The notes below the pieces were generated by a model. That model saw only the letters and a program-made list of their open reading frames with translations, made no database searches and was not told the DNA's origin. This document shows, piece after piece, positions 44,924 to 55,156 of a stretch of DNA of 64,000 nucleotides. The stretch covers positions 434,001 through 498,000 of the forward strand of contig NZ_JABRXE010000001.1 of NCBI RefSeq assembly GCF_018982945.1, written 5' to 3'. Positions within the stretch are counted from its first letter, which is position 1; every line of letters starts with the position of its first letter. A program made the translations under genes and the position numbers. The DNA comes from Anaerostipes faecalis. GTDB lineage: Bacteria > Bacillota > Clostridia > Lachnospirales > Lachnospiraceae.

Positions 44924-45137
44924 AAAATGTCTCCCCTTTTTATAAATTATAAAAATATTATATTATAATTTTTGTGAGAATTCAACGAAATGAAGATTTT
45001 ACCAATACTTTCATGAAAAATTGTTTCCATTCTGAAATTAAATGTGGTATTCTATTATATAAGCACGATTTTTAGGGAATTTTGTTAAATTAACTAAACA
45101 ATCGAGTATTCCTGAATTAAATATCAAGGAGTAAGAA

Positions 45138-45857
45138 ATGAAAGCACATGATGACTTTAAGCAAGGCCTGATTGATGGAATTCCAATAGGTCTTGCATAT
45201 GTAGCAGTCTCATTTGCATTTGGAATTGCAGGTGTGGCAAAGGGAATTCCAGTATGGGCAGTGACTTTGATTTCGGCAACATGTCTGACGTCAGCCGGAC
45301 AATTTGCGGCGATTATTTCTATGACTGCAGGGGGATCCCTTGTTGAATTGATTTTGTCCCAGTTTATTATTAATTTAAGATATTCTATTATGTCTATAGC
45401 AATAGGACAAAAATTGATTGAGAAAGCTAATATCTGGAATCGCATTTCCATGGCATTTGGAGTAACAGATGAGATTTTTGCTGTTTCCTGTGGACGACCA
45501 GGAGAAATCACCCCCAAATATTTTTATGCATTGATGACGATTCCATGGATTAGTTGGACACTTGGTACTTTTCTTGGCGCAACAGCAAGTAGAATTTTAC
45601 CGGTTGTTATCAGGAATGCATTAGGGATTGCAATATATGGAATGCTGATAGGTATTATAATTCCACCTGCTAAAAAGGATCGAAACATTTTAATTGTAAT
45701 TATTATTTCCATGGTAATAAGCCTGGCTTTCCATTATGTGAAAGCTTTATCTTTTATTTCCAGTGGATTTTCTATTATCATATGTACTTTGATTGCAGCG
45801 ACAATTGGAGCAGCAGTTTTTCCGGTAGAACAGGAGGATGATTATGAACATAACTAA
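45138..45857 (+). CDS. azlC: AzlC-family branched-chain amino acid exporter, large subunit
   Basis: The 239-residue membrane protein has about six or seven segments and the AzlC family opening GLIDGIPIGLAYVAVSFAFG and the SLVELILSQFIINLRY segment. With AzlD it exports branched-chain amino acids or analogues. An AAGGAG site lies before the ATG. The azlD gene overlaps its end. The branched-chain biosynthesis genes leuB, ilvD and ilvB start just downstream, which fits a role in balancing these amino acids. Confidence 0.92.
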   Translation: MKAHDDFKQGLIDGIPIGLAYVAVSFAFGIAGVAKGIPVWAVTLISATCLTSAGQFAAIISMTAGGSLVELILSQFIINLRYSIMSIAIGQKLIEKANIWNRISMAFGVTDEIFAVSCGRPGEITPKYFYALMTIPWISWTLGTFLGATASRILPVVIRNALGIAIYGMLIGIIIPPAKKDRNILIVIIISMVISLAFHYVKALSFISSGFSIIICTLIAATIGAAVFPVEQEDDYEHN

Positions 45858-46149
45858 ATTGCTGGTTTATATTATTGTTACTGCAGTTTCTACTTATTTA
45901 ATAAGGATGATTCCCTTGGTTGCTATTCAGAAAAAGATTCAAAATCGGTTTTTTCGATCGTTTTTATATTATGTACCATATGCAGTATTAGCTGCTATGA
46001 TTATGCCGGCGGTGTTTTATGCAACTGGAGATTATAAGTCATCTGTAGTAGGATTTATTGTAGCAATGATATTTGCATATTTTGAAAAGAATATTGTGAC
46101 AGTGGCATGCGTAAGCTGTATTGCAGCTTTTCTGACACTGGTGTTTTAA
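45844..46149 (+). CDS. azlD: AzlD-family branched-chain amino acid exporter, small subunit
   Basis: The product, about 101 residues, has four predicted membrane segments and the AzlD pattern (STYLIRMIPL, then FLYYVPYAVLAAMIMPA). It is the partner of AzlC. An AGGAGG site (45832-45837) precedes ATG 45844. The earlier in-frame ATG at 45838 abuts that site and is unlikely. The overlap with azlC implies coupled translation. Confidence 0.9.
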   Translation: MNITKLLVYIIVTAVSTYLIRMIPLVAIQKKIQNRFFRSFLYYVPYAVLAAMIMPAVFYATGDYKSSVVGFIVAMIFAYFEKNIVTVACVSCIAAFLTLVF

Positions 46150-46238
46150 TTTTATTAGGAAAAACCTTGTTTACATTAAAGTGGACTTAATAATATATAA
46201 ATTATGCGGAATTATCCGCTTAATATAAGGAGGACAAT

Positions 46239-47324
46239 ATGAATTGTAATTTAGCGGTCATTAAAGGTGACGGAATTGGACCAGAAATTGTTACCGAAGC
46301 AATGAATGTTTTGGATGCTGTCGGAAAGAAATATGGTCATACATTTTCTTATGAACAGATTTTGATGGGTGGAGCTTCCATTGATGTACATGGTAAGCCA
46401 TTAACAGAAGAAGCATTGGAAATTGCTAGAAACAGTGATGCAGTGTTAATGGGATCTATTGGTGGAAATACAAGTACCTCTCCATGGTATAAACTTCCGG
46501 CTGATTTAAGACCAGAAGCAGGATTGCTTGCACTTCGTAAGGCTTTAGGATTATTTGCAAATATCAGACCTGCATATTTATATGAAGAATTAAAAAAAGC
46601 ATGTCCTTTACGAGATGAAGTGATTGGTGATGGATTTGATATGGTAATTATGCGAGAACTGACTGGTGGTCTTTATTTTGGAGAAAGGCATACCGAGGAA
46701 GTGGATGGCATCAGAGTAGCTACAGATACCCTGACATACAGTGAAGAAGAAATTCGCAGAATTGCAATTAAAGCATTTGATATTGCAAGAAAAAGAAAAA
46801 AACATGTAATCAGTGTGGATAAAGCTAATGTTTTGGATTCTTCCAGATTATGGAGAAGTGTTGTTGAAGAAGTTGCAAAAGATTATGAAGATGTTACATA
46901 TGAACATATGCTGGTAGATAATTGTGCTATGCAGCTTGTAAATAATCCAAAACAGTTTGATGTTATCTTGACAGAAAATATGTTTGGCGATATTTTATCA
47001 GATGAAGCAAGTATGATTACAGGTTCTATAGGTATGCTTTCATCTGCAAGTCTTGCTGAAGGTAAATTTGGATTATATGAACCTAGTCATGGCTCAGCAC
47101 CAGATATTGCAGGACAGGATATAGCCAATCCAATAGCGACAATCTTATCAGCGGCCATGATGCTTCGATATTCTTTTGATCTAGATAAAGAAGCAGAAGA
47201 AATTGAAAATGCTGTTAAAGAAGTACTTTCTGATGGATATCGTACAGTGGATATTATGTCAGAAGGTATGAAACAGGTTGGCTGTAAAGAAATGGGTCAG
47301 TTAATTATTGAAAAAATCAAATAA
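46239..47324 (+). CDS. leuB: 3-isopropylmalate dehydrogenase
   Basis: The 361-residue enzyme oxidises and decarboxylates 3-isopropylmalate to the leucine precursor 2-ketoisocaproate. It has GDGIGPEIV at the start, the RELTGGLYFGERH substrate loop, DKANVLDSSRLWR, and the signature with NMFGDILSDEAS followed by the EPSHGSAPDIAG NAD-binding loop. An AAGGAGG site precedes the ATG. It opens the amino-acid cluster, while leuA, leuC and leuD are not in the window. Confidence 0.96.
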   Translation: MNCNLAVIKGDGIGPEIVTEAMNVLDAVGKKYGHTFSYEQILMGGASIDVHGKPLTEEALEIARNSDAVLMGSIGGNTSTSPWYKLPADLRPEAGLLALRKALGLFANIRPAYLYEELKKACPLRDEVIGDGFDMVIMRELTGGLYFGERHTEEVDGIRVATDTLTYSEEEIRRIAIKAFDIARKRKKHVISVDKANVLDSSRLWRSVVEEVAKDYEDVTYEHMLVDNCAMQLVNNPKQFDVILTENMFGDILSDEASMITGSIGMLSSASLAEGKFGLYEPSHGSAPDIAGQDIANPIATILSAAMMLRYSFDLDKEAEEIENAVKEVLSDGYRTVDIMSEGMKQVGCKEMGQLIIEKIK

Positions 47325-47400
47325 ATACAGGAGATGGTGATAGAAAATGGAGAGGGAGTTTTTTTCTTCTTTCTGTTTTCCATCACAATAGGAGGTAGTT

Positions 47401-49065
47401 ATGGGTAATACTTACACAGAAGGAGATGCATTTGCACCTCAGAGATCTTTATTTAATGCCTTAGGGTACACAAAAGAAGAAATGAAAAAACCATTGGTTG
47501 GGATTGTCAGTTCATACAACGAAATTGTTCCTGGTCATATGAATATTGACAAGATTGTAGAAGCTGTTAAAATGGGTGTAGCAATGGCAGGTGGAACACC
47601 AGTTGTTTTCCCGGCAATTGCAGTATGTGATGGAATCGCCATGGGACATGTTGGAATGAAATATTCTCTGGTAACTCGTGATCTGATTGCTGATTCCACA
47701 GAATGTATGGCACTTGCACATCAGTTCGATGCACTGGTAATGGTACCAAACTGTGATAAAAATGTTCCGGGGCTTCTTATGGCTGCGGCTCGTGTCAATG
47801 TACCTACAGTGTTCGTCAGTGGCGGACCAATGCTCGCGGGACACGTAAAAGGAAAGAAAACAAGCTTATCTAGTATGTTCGAAGCAGTAGGTTCTTATGC
47901 AGCAGGAACCATCACAAAAGATGAGCTGGATGAATTTGAAAATAAAACATGTCCAACATGTGGATCTTGTTCTGGGATGTATACAGCCAATTCCATGAAC
48001 TGTCTGACAGAAGTACTTGGAATGGGACTTCGTGGAAATGGAACAATTCCAGCAGTATATTCTGAAAGAATCCGTCTGGCAAAACATGCAGGTATGAAGG
48101 TTATGGAATTGCTTGAAAAGAATATCAGACCAAGAGATATTTTAACAGAAGAAGCATTTGAAAATGCATTAACTGTTGATATGGCACTTGGATGCAGTAC
48201 AAACAGTATGTTACATCTGCCGGCAATTGCACATGAAGCAGGGATTGATCTTGATCTGGATAAAGCAAATGCAATCAGTGCAAAGACTCCTAATTTATGT
48301 CATCTTGCACCTGCAGGACATACTTATATGGAAGATTTAAATGAAGCAGGTGGTGTTTATGCCGTAATGAATGAATTAAATAAAAAGAATCTGCTTCATA
48401 CAGATCTGATTACAGTAACAGGAAAAACTGTAAAAGAAAACATTGAAGGATGTGTTAACAGAAATCCAGAAATTATTCGTCCTATAGATCATCCATACAG
48501 TGAAACTGGTGGAATTGCAGTATTAAAAGGAAATCTGGCACCAGATTCAGGTGTTGTAAAACGTTCTGCTGTTGCACCTGAAATGCTGAAGATGGAAGGA
48601 CCAGCCAGAGTATTTGACTGTGAAGAAGATGCAATTAAAGCCATTAAAGGTGGAGAAATCCATCCAGGTGACGTCGTAGTTATTCGTTACGAAGGACCAA
48701 AGGGTGGACCTGGTATGCGTGAAATGTTAAATCCAACTTCTGCGATTATGGGTATGGGATTAGGTTCCAGTGTTGCTCTTATTACAGATGGACGTTTTTC
48801 AGGAGCATCCAGAGGTGCATGTATTGGACATGTTTCTCCAGAGGCAGCAGTAGGAGGACCTATTGCATTAGTTGAAGAAGGAGATATTATTGCAATCGAT
48901 ATTGATGCAAATACATTAAATCTTAAAGTATCAGATGAGGAATTAAAAGAGCGTAAAGAAAAATGGCAGCCACGAACACCAAAGGTTACGACCGGATATT
49001 TAGCCAGATATGCATCTTTAGTTACCTCAGGAAATCGTGGTGCAATATTAGAAATCAATAAATAG
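47401..49065 (+). CDS. ilvD: Dihydroxy-acid dehydratase
   Basis: The 554-residue iron-sulfur enzyme of valine and isoleucine synthesis (also feeding leucine) converts dihydroxy acids to 2-keto acids. Cluster and active-site motifs are [25 protein letters not shown] and [17 protein letters not shown] site precedes the ATG. The 76-base gap after leuB holds a weak GTGAT/ATCAC hairpin but no clear attenuator. The acetolactate synthase gene follows after 15 bases. Confidence 0.96.
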   Translation: MGNTYTEGDAFAPQRSLFNALGYTKEEMKKPLVGIVSSYNEIVPGHMNIDKIVEAVKMGVAMAGGTPVVFPAIAVCDGIAMGHVGMKYSLVTRDLIADSTECMALAHQFDALVMVPNCDKNVPGLLMAAARVNVPTVFVSGGPMLAGHVKGKKTSLSSMFEAVGSYAAGTITKDELDEFENKTCPTCGSCSGMYTANSMNCLTEVLGMGLRGNGTIPAVYSERIRLAKHAGMKVMELLEKNIRPRDILTEEAFENALTVDMALGCSTNSMLHLPAIAHEAGIDLDLDKANAISAKTPNLCHLAPAGHTYMEDLNEAGGVYAVMNELNKKNLLHTDLITVTGKTVKENIEGCVNRNPEIIRPIDHPYSETGGIAVLKGNLAPDSGVVKRSAVAPEMLKMEGPARVFDCEEDAIKAIKGGEIHPGDVVVIRYEGPKGGPGMREMLNPTSAIMGMGLGSSVALITDGRFSGASRGACIGHVSPEAAVGGPIALVEEGDIIAIDIDANTLNLKVSDEELKERKEKWQPRTPKVTTGYLARYASLVTSGNRGAILEINK

Positions 49066-49080
49066 AAAGAAGGTCAACAA

Positions 49081-50772
49081 ATGAAACAATTGACTGGTGC
49101 TCAGATTGTTTTAGAATGTTTAAAGGAGCAGGGAGTTGATACTGTTTTTGGGTATCCTGGTGGTGCTATTTTAAATATTTACGATGAATTATATAAACAG
49201 AAAGAGGATTTTACACATATTTTAACTTCCCATGAGCAGGGAGCTTCTCATGCGGCAGACGGATATGCAAGATCAACAGGAAAAGTCGGAGTATGTTTTG
49301 CAACTTCTGGTCCTGGAGCCACAAATACAGTAACAGGAATTGCAACAGCGTATATGGATTCAGTACCTATGGTGGTCATTACCTGTAATGTTGGAGTGAG
49401 TCTCCTTGGAAAAGACAGCTTTCAGGAAGTGGATATTTCAGGAATAACACTACCTATTACAAAGCACAATTTTATTGTAAAAGATGTACATGACCTGGCA
49501 GATACTATTCGAAGAGCTTTTCGTATTGCAGAATCAGGTAGACCAGGACCGGTGTTGATTGATATTCCAAAAGATGTTACAGCGGCTAAAGCAATGTATG
49601 AAAAAGTTGTTCCTGCTAAGATCATCAGATCCAGTGAACATATTCGTGAGCTGGATATCCAGACTGCAATTCAGATGATTGAAGAAGCAAAAAAACCTTT
49701 TGTTCTTGTTGGTGGTGGTGCGGTTATTTCAGATGCAGCCGATGAAGTTAATGAATTCGTAGAGAAAGTACATTGTCCTGTTTGTGATACACTTATGGGA
49801 AAAGGTGCTTTTGATGGAACAAATGCATTATATACTGGAATGATCGGAATGCACGGAACCAAAGCCTCCAATCTTGGAGTGTCGGAAGCAGATCTTCTGA
49901 TTGCTATTGGTACAAGATTCAGTGATCGTGTTTTAGGAAATCCAAATACATTTGCAAAGAATGCGACAATTTTACAGATTGATATTGATCCGGTTGAAAT
50001 TAATAAGAATATTATGACAAACGCTTATATTGTGGGCGATATTAAAGCGGTACTGACCGTTATGAATCGACGTCTGACTCAGCAGAATCATAATGCCTGG
50101 GTAAAAAAAGTTATGGAGTATAAAGTAAAATATCCATTAACCTATGATAAGGGAAGATTAACTTGTCCTCAGATTATCGAAAAGATTTATGAGAGAACAA
50201 AGGGTGACGCTATTATCACAACAGAAGTTGGACAGCATCAGATGTGGGCAGCACAGTTTTTTAAATATGATAAACCTAGAAAATTTTTAACTTCTGGAGG
50301 CTTAGGAACCATGGGATATGGTTTAGGCGCCAGTCTTGGAGCTAAAATGGGAAATCCTGACAAGACGGTCATTAATATTGCTGGGGATGGATGTTTCCGA
50401 ATGAATTTAAATGAACTGGCAACAGCTTCCAGATATAATATTCCAATTATAGAGGTTATTATCAATAATAGTGTACTTGGAATGGTCAGACAATGGCAGG
50501 ATTTATTCTATGAAGAGCGTTATTCTTATACGACTTTTGAGGATCCTGTTGATTTTGTGAAAGTTTCAGAGGGATTTGGCGTTATTGCTAAAAAAGTTAC
50601 AAATATGGAAGAATTTGAATATGCATTTGAAGATGCACTGGATGCAGGAAGACCTGTTGTGCTTGATTGTCATATTGATTTAGATGATAAAGTATGGCCA
50701 ATGGTTAATCCGGGAGGATCTATTGAAGATGCATTTGATAAAGCGGATCTTGAGGAGAGGGAAGCAAATTAA
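49081..50772 (+). CDS. ilvB: Acetolactate synthase, large (catalytic) subunit
   Basis: The 563-residue thiamine-diphosphate enzyme condenses pyruvate with pyruvate or 2-ketobutyrate at the start of branched-chain amino acid synthesis. It has the catalytic glutamate in LTSHEQGASHAADGYAR, the central FAD-region TRFSDR, and the C-terminal GDGCFRMN to NNSVLGMVRQWQ thiamine-diphosphate motif. Its length is typical of the biosynthetic, FAD-containing type. No small regulatory subunit gene (ilvN/ilvH) lies next to it, and serC follows instead. Confidence 0.95.
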   Translation: MKQLTGAQIVLECLKEQGVDTVFGYPGGAILNIYDELYKQKEDFTHILTSHEQGASHAADGYARSTGKVGVCFATSGPGATNTVTGIATAYMDSVPMVVITCNVGVSLLGKDSFQEVDISGITLPITKHNFIVKDVHDLADTIRRAFRIAESGRPGPVLIDIPKDVTAAKAMYEKVVPAKIIRSSEHIRELDIQTAIQMIEEAKKPFVLVGGGAVISDAADEVNEFVEKVHCPVCDTLMGKGAFDGTNALYTGMIGMHGTKASNLGVSEADLLIAIGTRFSDRVLGNPNTFAKNATILQIDIDPVEINKNIMTNAYIVGDIKAVLTVMNRRLTQQNHNAWVKKVMEYKVKYPLTYDKGRLTCPQIIEKIYERTKGDAIITTEVGQHQMWAAQFFKYDKPRKFLTSGGLGTMGYGLGASLGAKMGNPDKTVINIAGDGCFRMNLNELATASRYNIPIIEVIINNSVLGMVRQWQDLFYEERYSYTTFEDPVDFVKVSEGFGVIAKKVTNMEEFEYAFEDALDAGRPVVLDCHIDLDDKVWPMVNPGGSIEDAFDKADLEEREAN

Positions 50773-50803
50773 TAAATAAGAAGTTTTATAATAAAAGGAG
50801 AGA

Positions 50804-51889
50804 ATGATGTCAAGAGTTTATAATTTTTCAGCAGGACCTGCAGTTCTGCCGGAAGAAGTACTGAAAGAAGCAGCAGAAGAAATGTTAGATTATAGAGGAT
50901 GTGGAATGTCTGTAATGGAAATGAGCCACAGATCTAAAATGTTTGCAGATATTATTGAAACTGCAGAAGCAGATTTGAGAGAACTGATGAATATCCCGGA
51001 TAATTACAAAGTATTATTCCTTCAGGGAGGAGCTTCTCAGCAATTTTCTGCAATTCCTATGAATCTTATGAAAAACAAAGTTGCAGATTTCATTATTACA
51101 GGACAGTGGGCAAAAAAAGCATACCAGGAAGCAAGCAGATACGGAAAAGCTAATATTTTAGCATCATCAGAAGATAAAACATTTTCATATATTCCAGATT
51201 GCAGTGATCTTCCTGTTTCAGAAGATGCAGATTATGTATATGTATGTTATAATAATACAATTTATGGAACAAAATACTGGAATCTTCCAAATACAAAAGG
51301 AAAAATTCTTGTAGCTGATATGTCTTCCTGCATTTTATCTGAACCAGTGAATGTTGAAGATTTTGGTGTCATTTACTTTGGAGTGCAGAAAAATGTTGGA
51401 CCAGCCGGAGTTGTTGTATGTATCATTCGTGAAGATCTGATTACAGATGATGTTCTTCCTGGAACACCAACCATGTTAAAATGGAAAACTCAGGCAGATG
51501 CTAATTCTTTATATAATACACCTCCATGTTATGGTATTTATATCTGTGGAAAGGTATTTAAATGGCTGAAGGATCAGGGTGGACTGGAAGCAATGCAGAA
51601 ACGCAATGAAGAAAAAGCAAAAATCTTATATGATTTCCTTGATCAGAGCGAATTATTTAGAGGAACTGTTGAAAAGAAAGATCGTTCTCTGATGAATGTT
51701 CCATTTGTAACAGGGGACAAAGATTTAGATGCTAAATTCGTTGCAGAAGCAAAAGAAGCTGGATTTGAAAACCTGAAAGGTCATAGAACAGTTGGTGGAA
51801 TGCGTGCAAGTATTTACAATGCTATGCCTAAAGAGGGTGTTGAAAAATTAGTTGCATTTATGAAAAAATTTGAAGAAGAGAACAAATAA
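50804..51889 (+). CDS. serC: Phosphoserine aminotransferase
   Basis: The product has 361 residues (360 if the second of two adjacent ATG codons is used). This PLP enzyme converts 3-phosphohydroxypyruvate to phosphoserine. Motifs include the NFSAGPAVLPEEVL opening, MEMSHRS, LQGGASQQFSAIPMN and the PLP lysine in FGVQKNVGPAG. An AAGGAGAG site lies before the start. The serA gene, which supplies the substrate, follows after 9 bases. Confidence 0.96.
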   Translation: MMSRVYNFSAGPAVLPEEVLKEAAEEMLDYRGCGMSVMEMSHRSKMFADIIETAEADLRELMNIPDNYKVLFLQGGASQQFSAIPMNLMKNKVADFIITGQWAKKAYQEASRYGKANILASSEDKTFSYIPDCSDLPVSEDADYVYVCYNNTIYGTKYWNLPNTKGKILVADMSSCILSEPVNVEDFGVIYFGVQKNVGPAGVVVCIIREDLITDDVLPGTPTMLKWKTQADANSLYNTPPCYGIYICGKVFKWLKDQGGLEAMQKRNEEKAKILYDFLDQSELFRGTVEKKDRSLMNVPFVTGDKDLDAKFVAEAKEAGFENLKGHRTVGGMRASIYNAMPKEGVEKLVAFMKKFEEENK

Positions 51890-51898
51890 GGAGAAGTC

Positions 51899-53059
51899 AT
51901 GTATACAGTAAAATGTTTAAATCCTATTTCTGAACAGGGATTGGATTTGTTTACAAGTGAGTTTGAAGTTGTTGAAGATTTAAGTGCGGCAGATGCGGTT
52001 TTGGTAAGAAGTGCCAAAATGCATGATCTGGAAGTACCAGAAAGTATGATTGCTGTTGCAAGAGCAGGTGCCGGTGTTAATAATATTCCTTTAGAAGAAT
52101 ATGCCGAAAAAGGTATTACTGTATTCAATACACCAGGTGCAAATGCAAATGGTGTAAAGGAATTGGTTGTTGCGGGTCTTTTACTTGCTTCCCGTGATAT
52201 TATCGGAGGATACAATTGGGTAAAAGAAAATGCAAAAACTGAAGATTTAGGCAAGGTTGTTGAAAAACAGAAAAAAGCTTATGCAGGTAATGAATTAAAA
52301 GGTAAGAGTATCGGTGTCATCGGTCTTGGAGCAATTGGTGTATTGGTTGCAAATATTTGTAATCGCCTTGGAATGAAAGTATATGGATATGACCCATATG
52401 TATCTGTTCGTTCAGCATGGAGTCTTTCACGCATGGTTAATCATAGCAGCTCTTTAGATGAAATTTTTTCTAAATGTGATTATATTACAATTCATGTTCC
52501 TTGTATTGATTCTACAAGAGGAATGATTAACAAGGAAGCAATTTACAAAATGAAAGACGGTGTAAAAATTCTTAATTTTGCCAGAGGAGAACTGGTTGAA
52601 GATGAGGCAATGATTGAAGGACTTGCATCAGGTAAAGTCAGCAAGTATGTAACAGACTTCCCAAATGAAACTATCGCAGGGGTAGATGGAGTTATCACAA
52701 TTCCACATCTTGGAGCGTCTACAGAGGAATCAGAAGATAATTGTGCAGAAATGGCAGTTGATCAGTTAATGAATTATCTGGAAAATGGTAATATTATTAA
52801 TTCTGTAAATTATCCAAACTGCGATTTAGGCGATAAGGAAGTGGCAGCAAGAATTACAGTTCATCATAAAAATCTTCCAAATATGATTGGTCAGTTGACT
52901 GCTATTCTTGCAGGGGAAAACTATAATATTGAAAATATGTTAAATAAATCAAGGGGTGACTGGGCATATTCTATGCTCGATGTTGAGAAAAAGCCTTCAA
53001 AAGAAATCATTGAAAAAATGAAGAATATTGATGGTGTAGTTCGTGTGAGAGTATTATAG
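51899..53059 (+). CDS. serA: D-3-phosphoglycerate dehydrogenase with C-terminal ACT domain
   Basis: The 386-residue enzyme performs the first step of serine synthesis. It has the NAD loop GVIGLGAIG, the catalytic Arg in NFARGELV, and a Glu and His pair later on (HLGAS holds the His). The last 80 or so residues form an ACT domain (PNMIGQLTAILAGENYNIENM), which usually senses serine as feedback inhibitor. It is shorter than the 520-residue long form, which also has an intervening domain. It is tightly linked to serC and asd. Confidence 0.95.
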   Translation: MYTVKCLNPISEQGLDLFTSEFEVVEDLSAADAVLVRSAKMHDLEVPESMIAVARAGAGVNNIPLEEYAEKGITVFNTPGANANGVKELVVAGLLLASRDIIGGYNWVKENAKTEDLGKVVEKQKKAYAGNELKGKSIGVIGLGAIGVLVANICNRLGMKVYGYDPYVSVRSAWSLSRMVNHSSSLDEIFSKCDYITIHVPCIDSTRGMINKEAIYKMKDGVKILNFARGELVEDEAMIEGLASGKVSKYVTDFPNETIAGVDGVITIPHLGASTEESEDNCAEMAVDQLMNYLENGNIINSVNYPNCDLGDKEVAARITVHHKNLPNMIGQLTAILAGENYNIENMLNKSRGDWAYSMLDVEKKPSKEIIEKMKNIDGVVRVRVL

Positions 53060-53069
53060 GAGAGAAAAA

Positions 53070-54155
53070 ATGAGTGAAAAATTACAGGTAGGTATTCTGG
53101 GTGCAACAGGAATGGTTGGACAGAGATTCATTGCACTTTTGGAAAATCATCCATGGTTTGAAGTGAAAACATTGGCAGCAAGTCCACGTTCTGCTGGAAA
53201 GACATATGAAGAAGCAGTAGGCGGAAGATGGAAAATGGATACTCCAATGCCGGAAGCAGTAAAAAATATTATAGTAAAAAATGTAAATGAAGTTGAGGAA
53301 GTTGCATCTTCTGTTGATTTTGTATTTAGTGCAGTTGATATGTCTAAAGAAGAAATTAAAAAAATCGAAGAAGAGTATGCTAAAACAGAAACACCAGTTG
53401 TTTCTAACAATAGCGCTCATCGATGGACACCTGATGTTCCAATGGTAGTACCTGAAATCAATCCAGAACATTTTGAAGTTATTGAAAGTCAGAAGAAACG
53501 TCTTGGAACAACAAAAGGTTTTGTGGCTGTTAAACCAAATTGTTCTATCCAAAGTTATGCACCTGTACTGACTGCATGGAAAGAATTTGAGCCATATGAA
53601 GTTGTTGCAACTACTTATCAGGCAATTTCAGGGGCAGGAAAAACATTTAAAGACTGGCCTGAAATGAATGGAAATATTATTCCATACATTGGAGGAGAAG
53701 AAGAAAAAAGTGAACAGGAACCGCTTCGTTTATGGGGACATATTGAAGATGGTGTTATCGTAAAAGCAGAATCTCCAGTTATTACAACACAGTGTATCCG
53801 CGTGCCGGTATTAAATGGTCATACAGCAGCTGTATTTGTTAAATTCAGAAAGAAGCCAACAAAAGAGCAGCTGATTGAAAAATTAGTGAACTTTAGCGGT
53901 TTACCTCAGGAACTTGATTTACCAAGTGCACCAAAACAGATGATTCAGTATATCGAAGAAGATAATCGTCCACAGGTAACCATGGATGTTGATTATGAAA
54001 ATGGAATGGGTGTTTCTGTTGGTCGTTTACGCGAAGACACAGTTTATGATTATAAATTTGTAGGATTATCTCACAATACTGTTCGTGGAGCAGCAGGTGG
54101 AGCTGTTTTATGTGCTGAAACATTAAAGGCAAAAGGATATATTACGAAAAAATAA
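53070..54155 (+). CDS. asd: Aspartate-semialdehyde dehydrogenase
   Basis: The 361-residue protein makes aspartate semialdehyde, the branch point to lysine, threonine, methionine and diaminopimelate. It has the NADP loop GATGMVGQRF, the catalytic Cys in KPNCSIQSYAP, and the later HTAAVFVKF active-site His region. Its length and KPNCS context match the archaeal/fungal-like subgroup, not the E. coli type. It ends the plus-strand amino-acid cluster and is followed by a strong terminator. Confidence 0.94.
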   Translation: MSEKLQVGILGATGMVGQRFIALLENHPWFEVKTLAASPRSAGKTYEEAVGGRWKMDTPMPEAVKNIIVKNVNEVEEVASSVDFVFSAVDMSKEEIKKIEEEYAKTETPVVSNNSAHRWTPDVPMVVPEINPEHFEVIESQKKRLGTTKGFVAVKPNCSIQSYAPVLTAWKEFEPYEVVATTYQAISGAGKTFKDWPEMNGNIIPYIGGEEEKSEQEPLRLWGHIEDGVIVKAESPVITTQCIRVPVLNGHTAAVFVKFRKKPTKEQLIEKLVNFSGLPQELDLPSAPKQMIQYIEEDNRPQVTMDVDYENGMGVSVGRLREDTVYDYKFVGLSHNTVRGAAGGAVLCAETLKAKGYITKK

Positions 54156-54173
54156 TTTTTAAATGCAGATGAG

Positions 54174-54209
54174 AACGGAGATTCTGGAAACGGAAGCTCC
54201 GTTTTTTTA
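54174..54209 (+). terminator. Terminator after asd
   Basis: AACGGAG (54174-54180) pairs with CTCCGTT (54197-54203), with further inner pairs, and seven Ts follow. Confidence 0.85.
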
Positions 54210-54249
54210 ACAAATATAAAATACTATAAAACACAAGAGGAGCATAAGA

Positions 54250-55104
54250 ATGTTATTAAAAGCAAATGTAGACTGGAGTCGATTATTGGAAAAATATATT
54301 GATGCTGGGTTAGGACTTGCAGGGAAAATTGTTGTAGCATTTTTAATGGTTATCATTGGCTTTAAACTGATTAAACTATTGATAACGATTATAAAAACTA
54401 CATTAGAAAAAAGTGAAATTGACTATGGAGTGATTTCATTTTCCTGTTCTTTCATAAAAATTGCCTTACGTGCTGTTGTTATTTTTATGGCGGTAGCGCA
54501 TATGGGTATAGAAGTAAGCTCTTTCATTGCTATTCTGGGTTCTGCTGGTGTTGCAGTTGGTCTGGCATTGCAGGGAAGTCTGTCTAACATTGCAGGAGGC
54601 GTTTTGTTACTTGTATTAAAACCATTTCAGGTAGGTGATTATATTGTAGTTGATGGTACCGGATGTGAAGGTGTGGTTGCTGCAATGGATATTTTTTATA
54701 CGAAATTGAAGACGGTTGATAATCGAGTGATTGTGATTCCTAATGGGACATTAAGTAATTCTAATTTAATCAATAATACCAATCAGGATCGTCGTCTGAT
54801 TGATCTAACGGTAGGTGTCAGCTATGATACAGATATAAGAAAAGCAAAAGAAATTTTATCTGATATTGTTGAGCAGGAAAAGAAAATCATGGATCAGGAA
54901 GGAGTCGATATTTTTGTCAGCAGTTTAGATGACAGTGCAGTTACATTAGGAGTTCGCTGCTGGGTTCCAACGCAGGAATATATATCTGCAAAATGGAGAT
55001 TAAATGAACAAATTAAATTGCGATTTGATGAGGAAGGAATTGAAATTCCATATCAGAAACTCGATGTGTGTATTAAATCAGAAATAGATTCTATACAAGA
55101 GTAA
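54250..55104 (+). CDS. MscS-family mechanosensitive channel
   Basis: The 284-residue protein has three N-terminal membrane segments (about 18-40, 62-82 and 88-110) and the pore-lining third helix with AILGSAGVAVGLALQGSLSNIAGG. The cytoplasmic beta domain (PFQVGDYIVVDG and PNGTLSN) and a C-terminal alpha/beta domain complete it. It is the standard small-conductance channel that protects against hypo-osmotic shock. It has its own ribosome site (AAGAGGAG) and a downstream terminator. Confidence 0.95.
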   Translation: MLLKANVDWSRLLEKYIDAGLGLAGKIVVAFLMVIIGFKLIKLLITIIKTTLEKSEIDYGVISFSCSFIKIALRAVVIFMAVAHMGIEVSSFIAILGSAGVAVGLALQGSLSNIAGGVLLLVLKPFQVGDYIVVDGTGCEGVVAAMDIFYTKLKTVDNRVIVIPNGTLSNSNLINNTNQDRRLIDLTVGVSYDTDIRKAKEILSDIVEQEKKIMDQEGVDIFVSSLDDSAVTLGVRCWVPTQEYISAKWRLNEQIKLRFDEEGIEIPYQKLDVCIKSEIDSIQE

Positions 55105-55118
55105 AATGAAAATATGAG

Positions 55119-55156
55119 AAAAGGCTTATGAAAAAAATATCATAAGCCTTTTTTCT
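55119..55156. terminator. Bidirectional terminator between mscS and the lipoprotein gene
   Basis: A perfect 12-bp stem (55119-55130 with 55141-55152) has As before and Ts after it, and separates convergent genes. Confidence 0.85.

Noticed and set aside
47347-47391. A leader peptide before ilvD (15 codons including stop, starting MEREFF)
   Set aside because: It has no Leu, Val or Ile codons and only a weak ribosome site, so an attenuation role is not supported.
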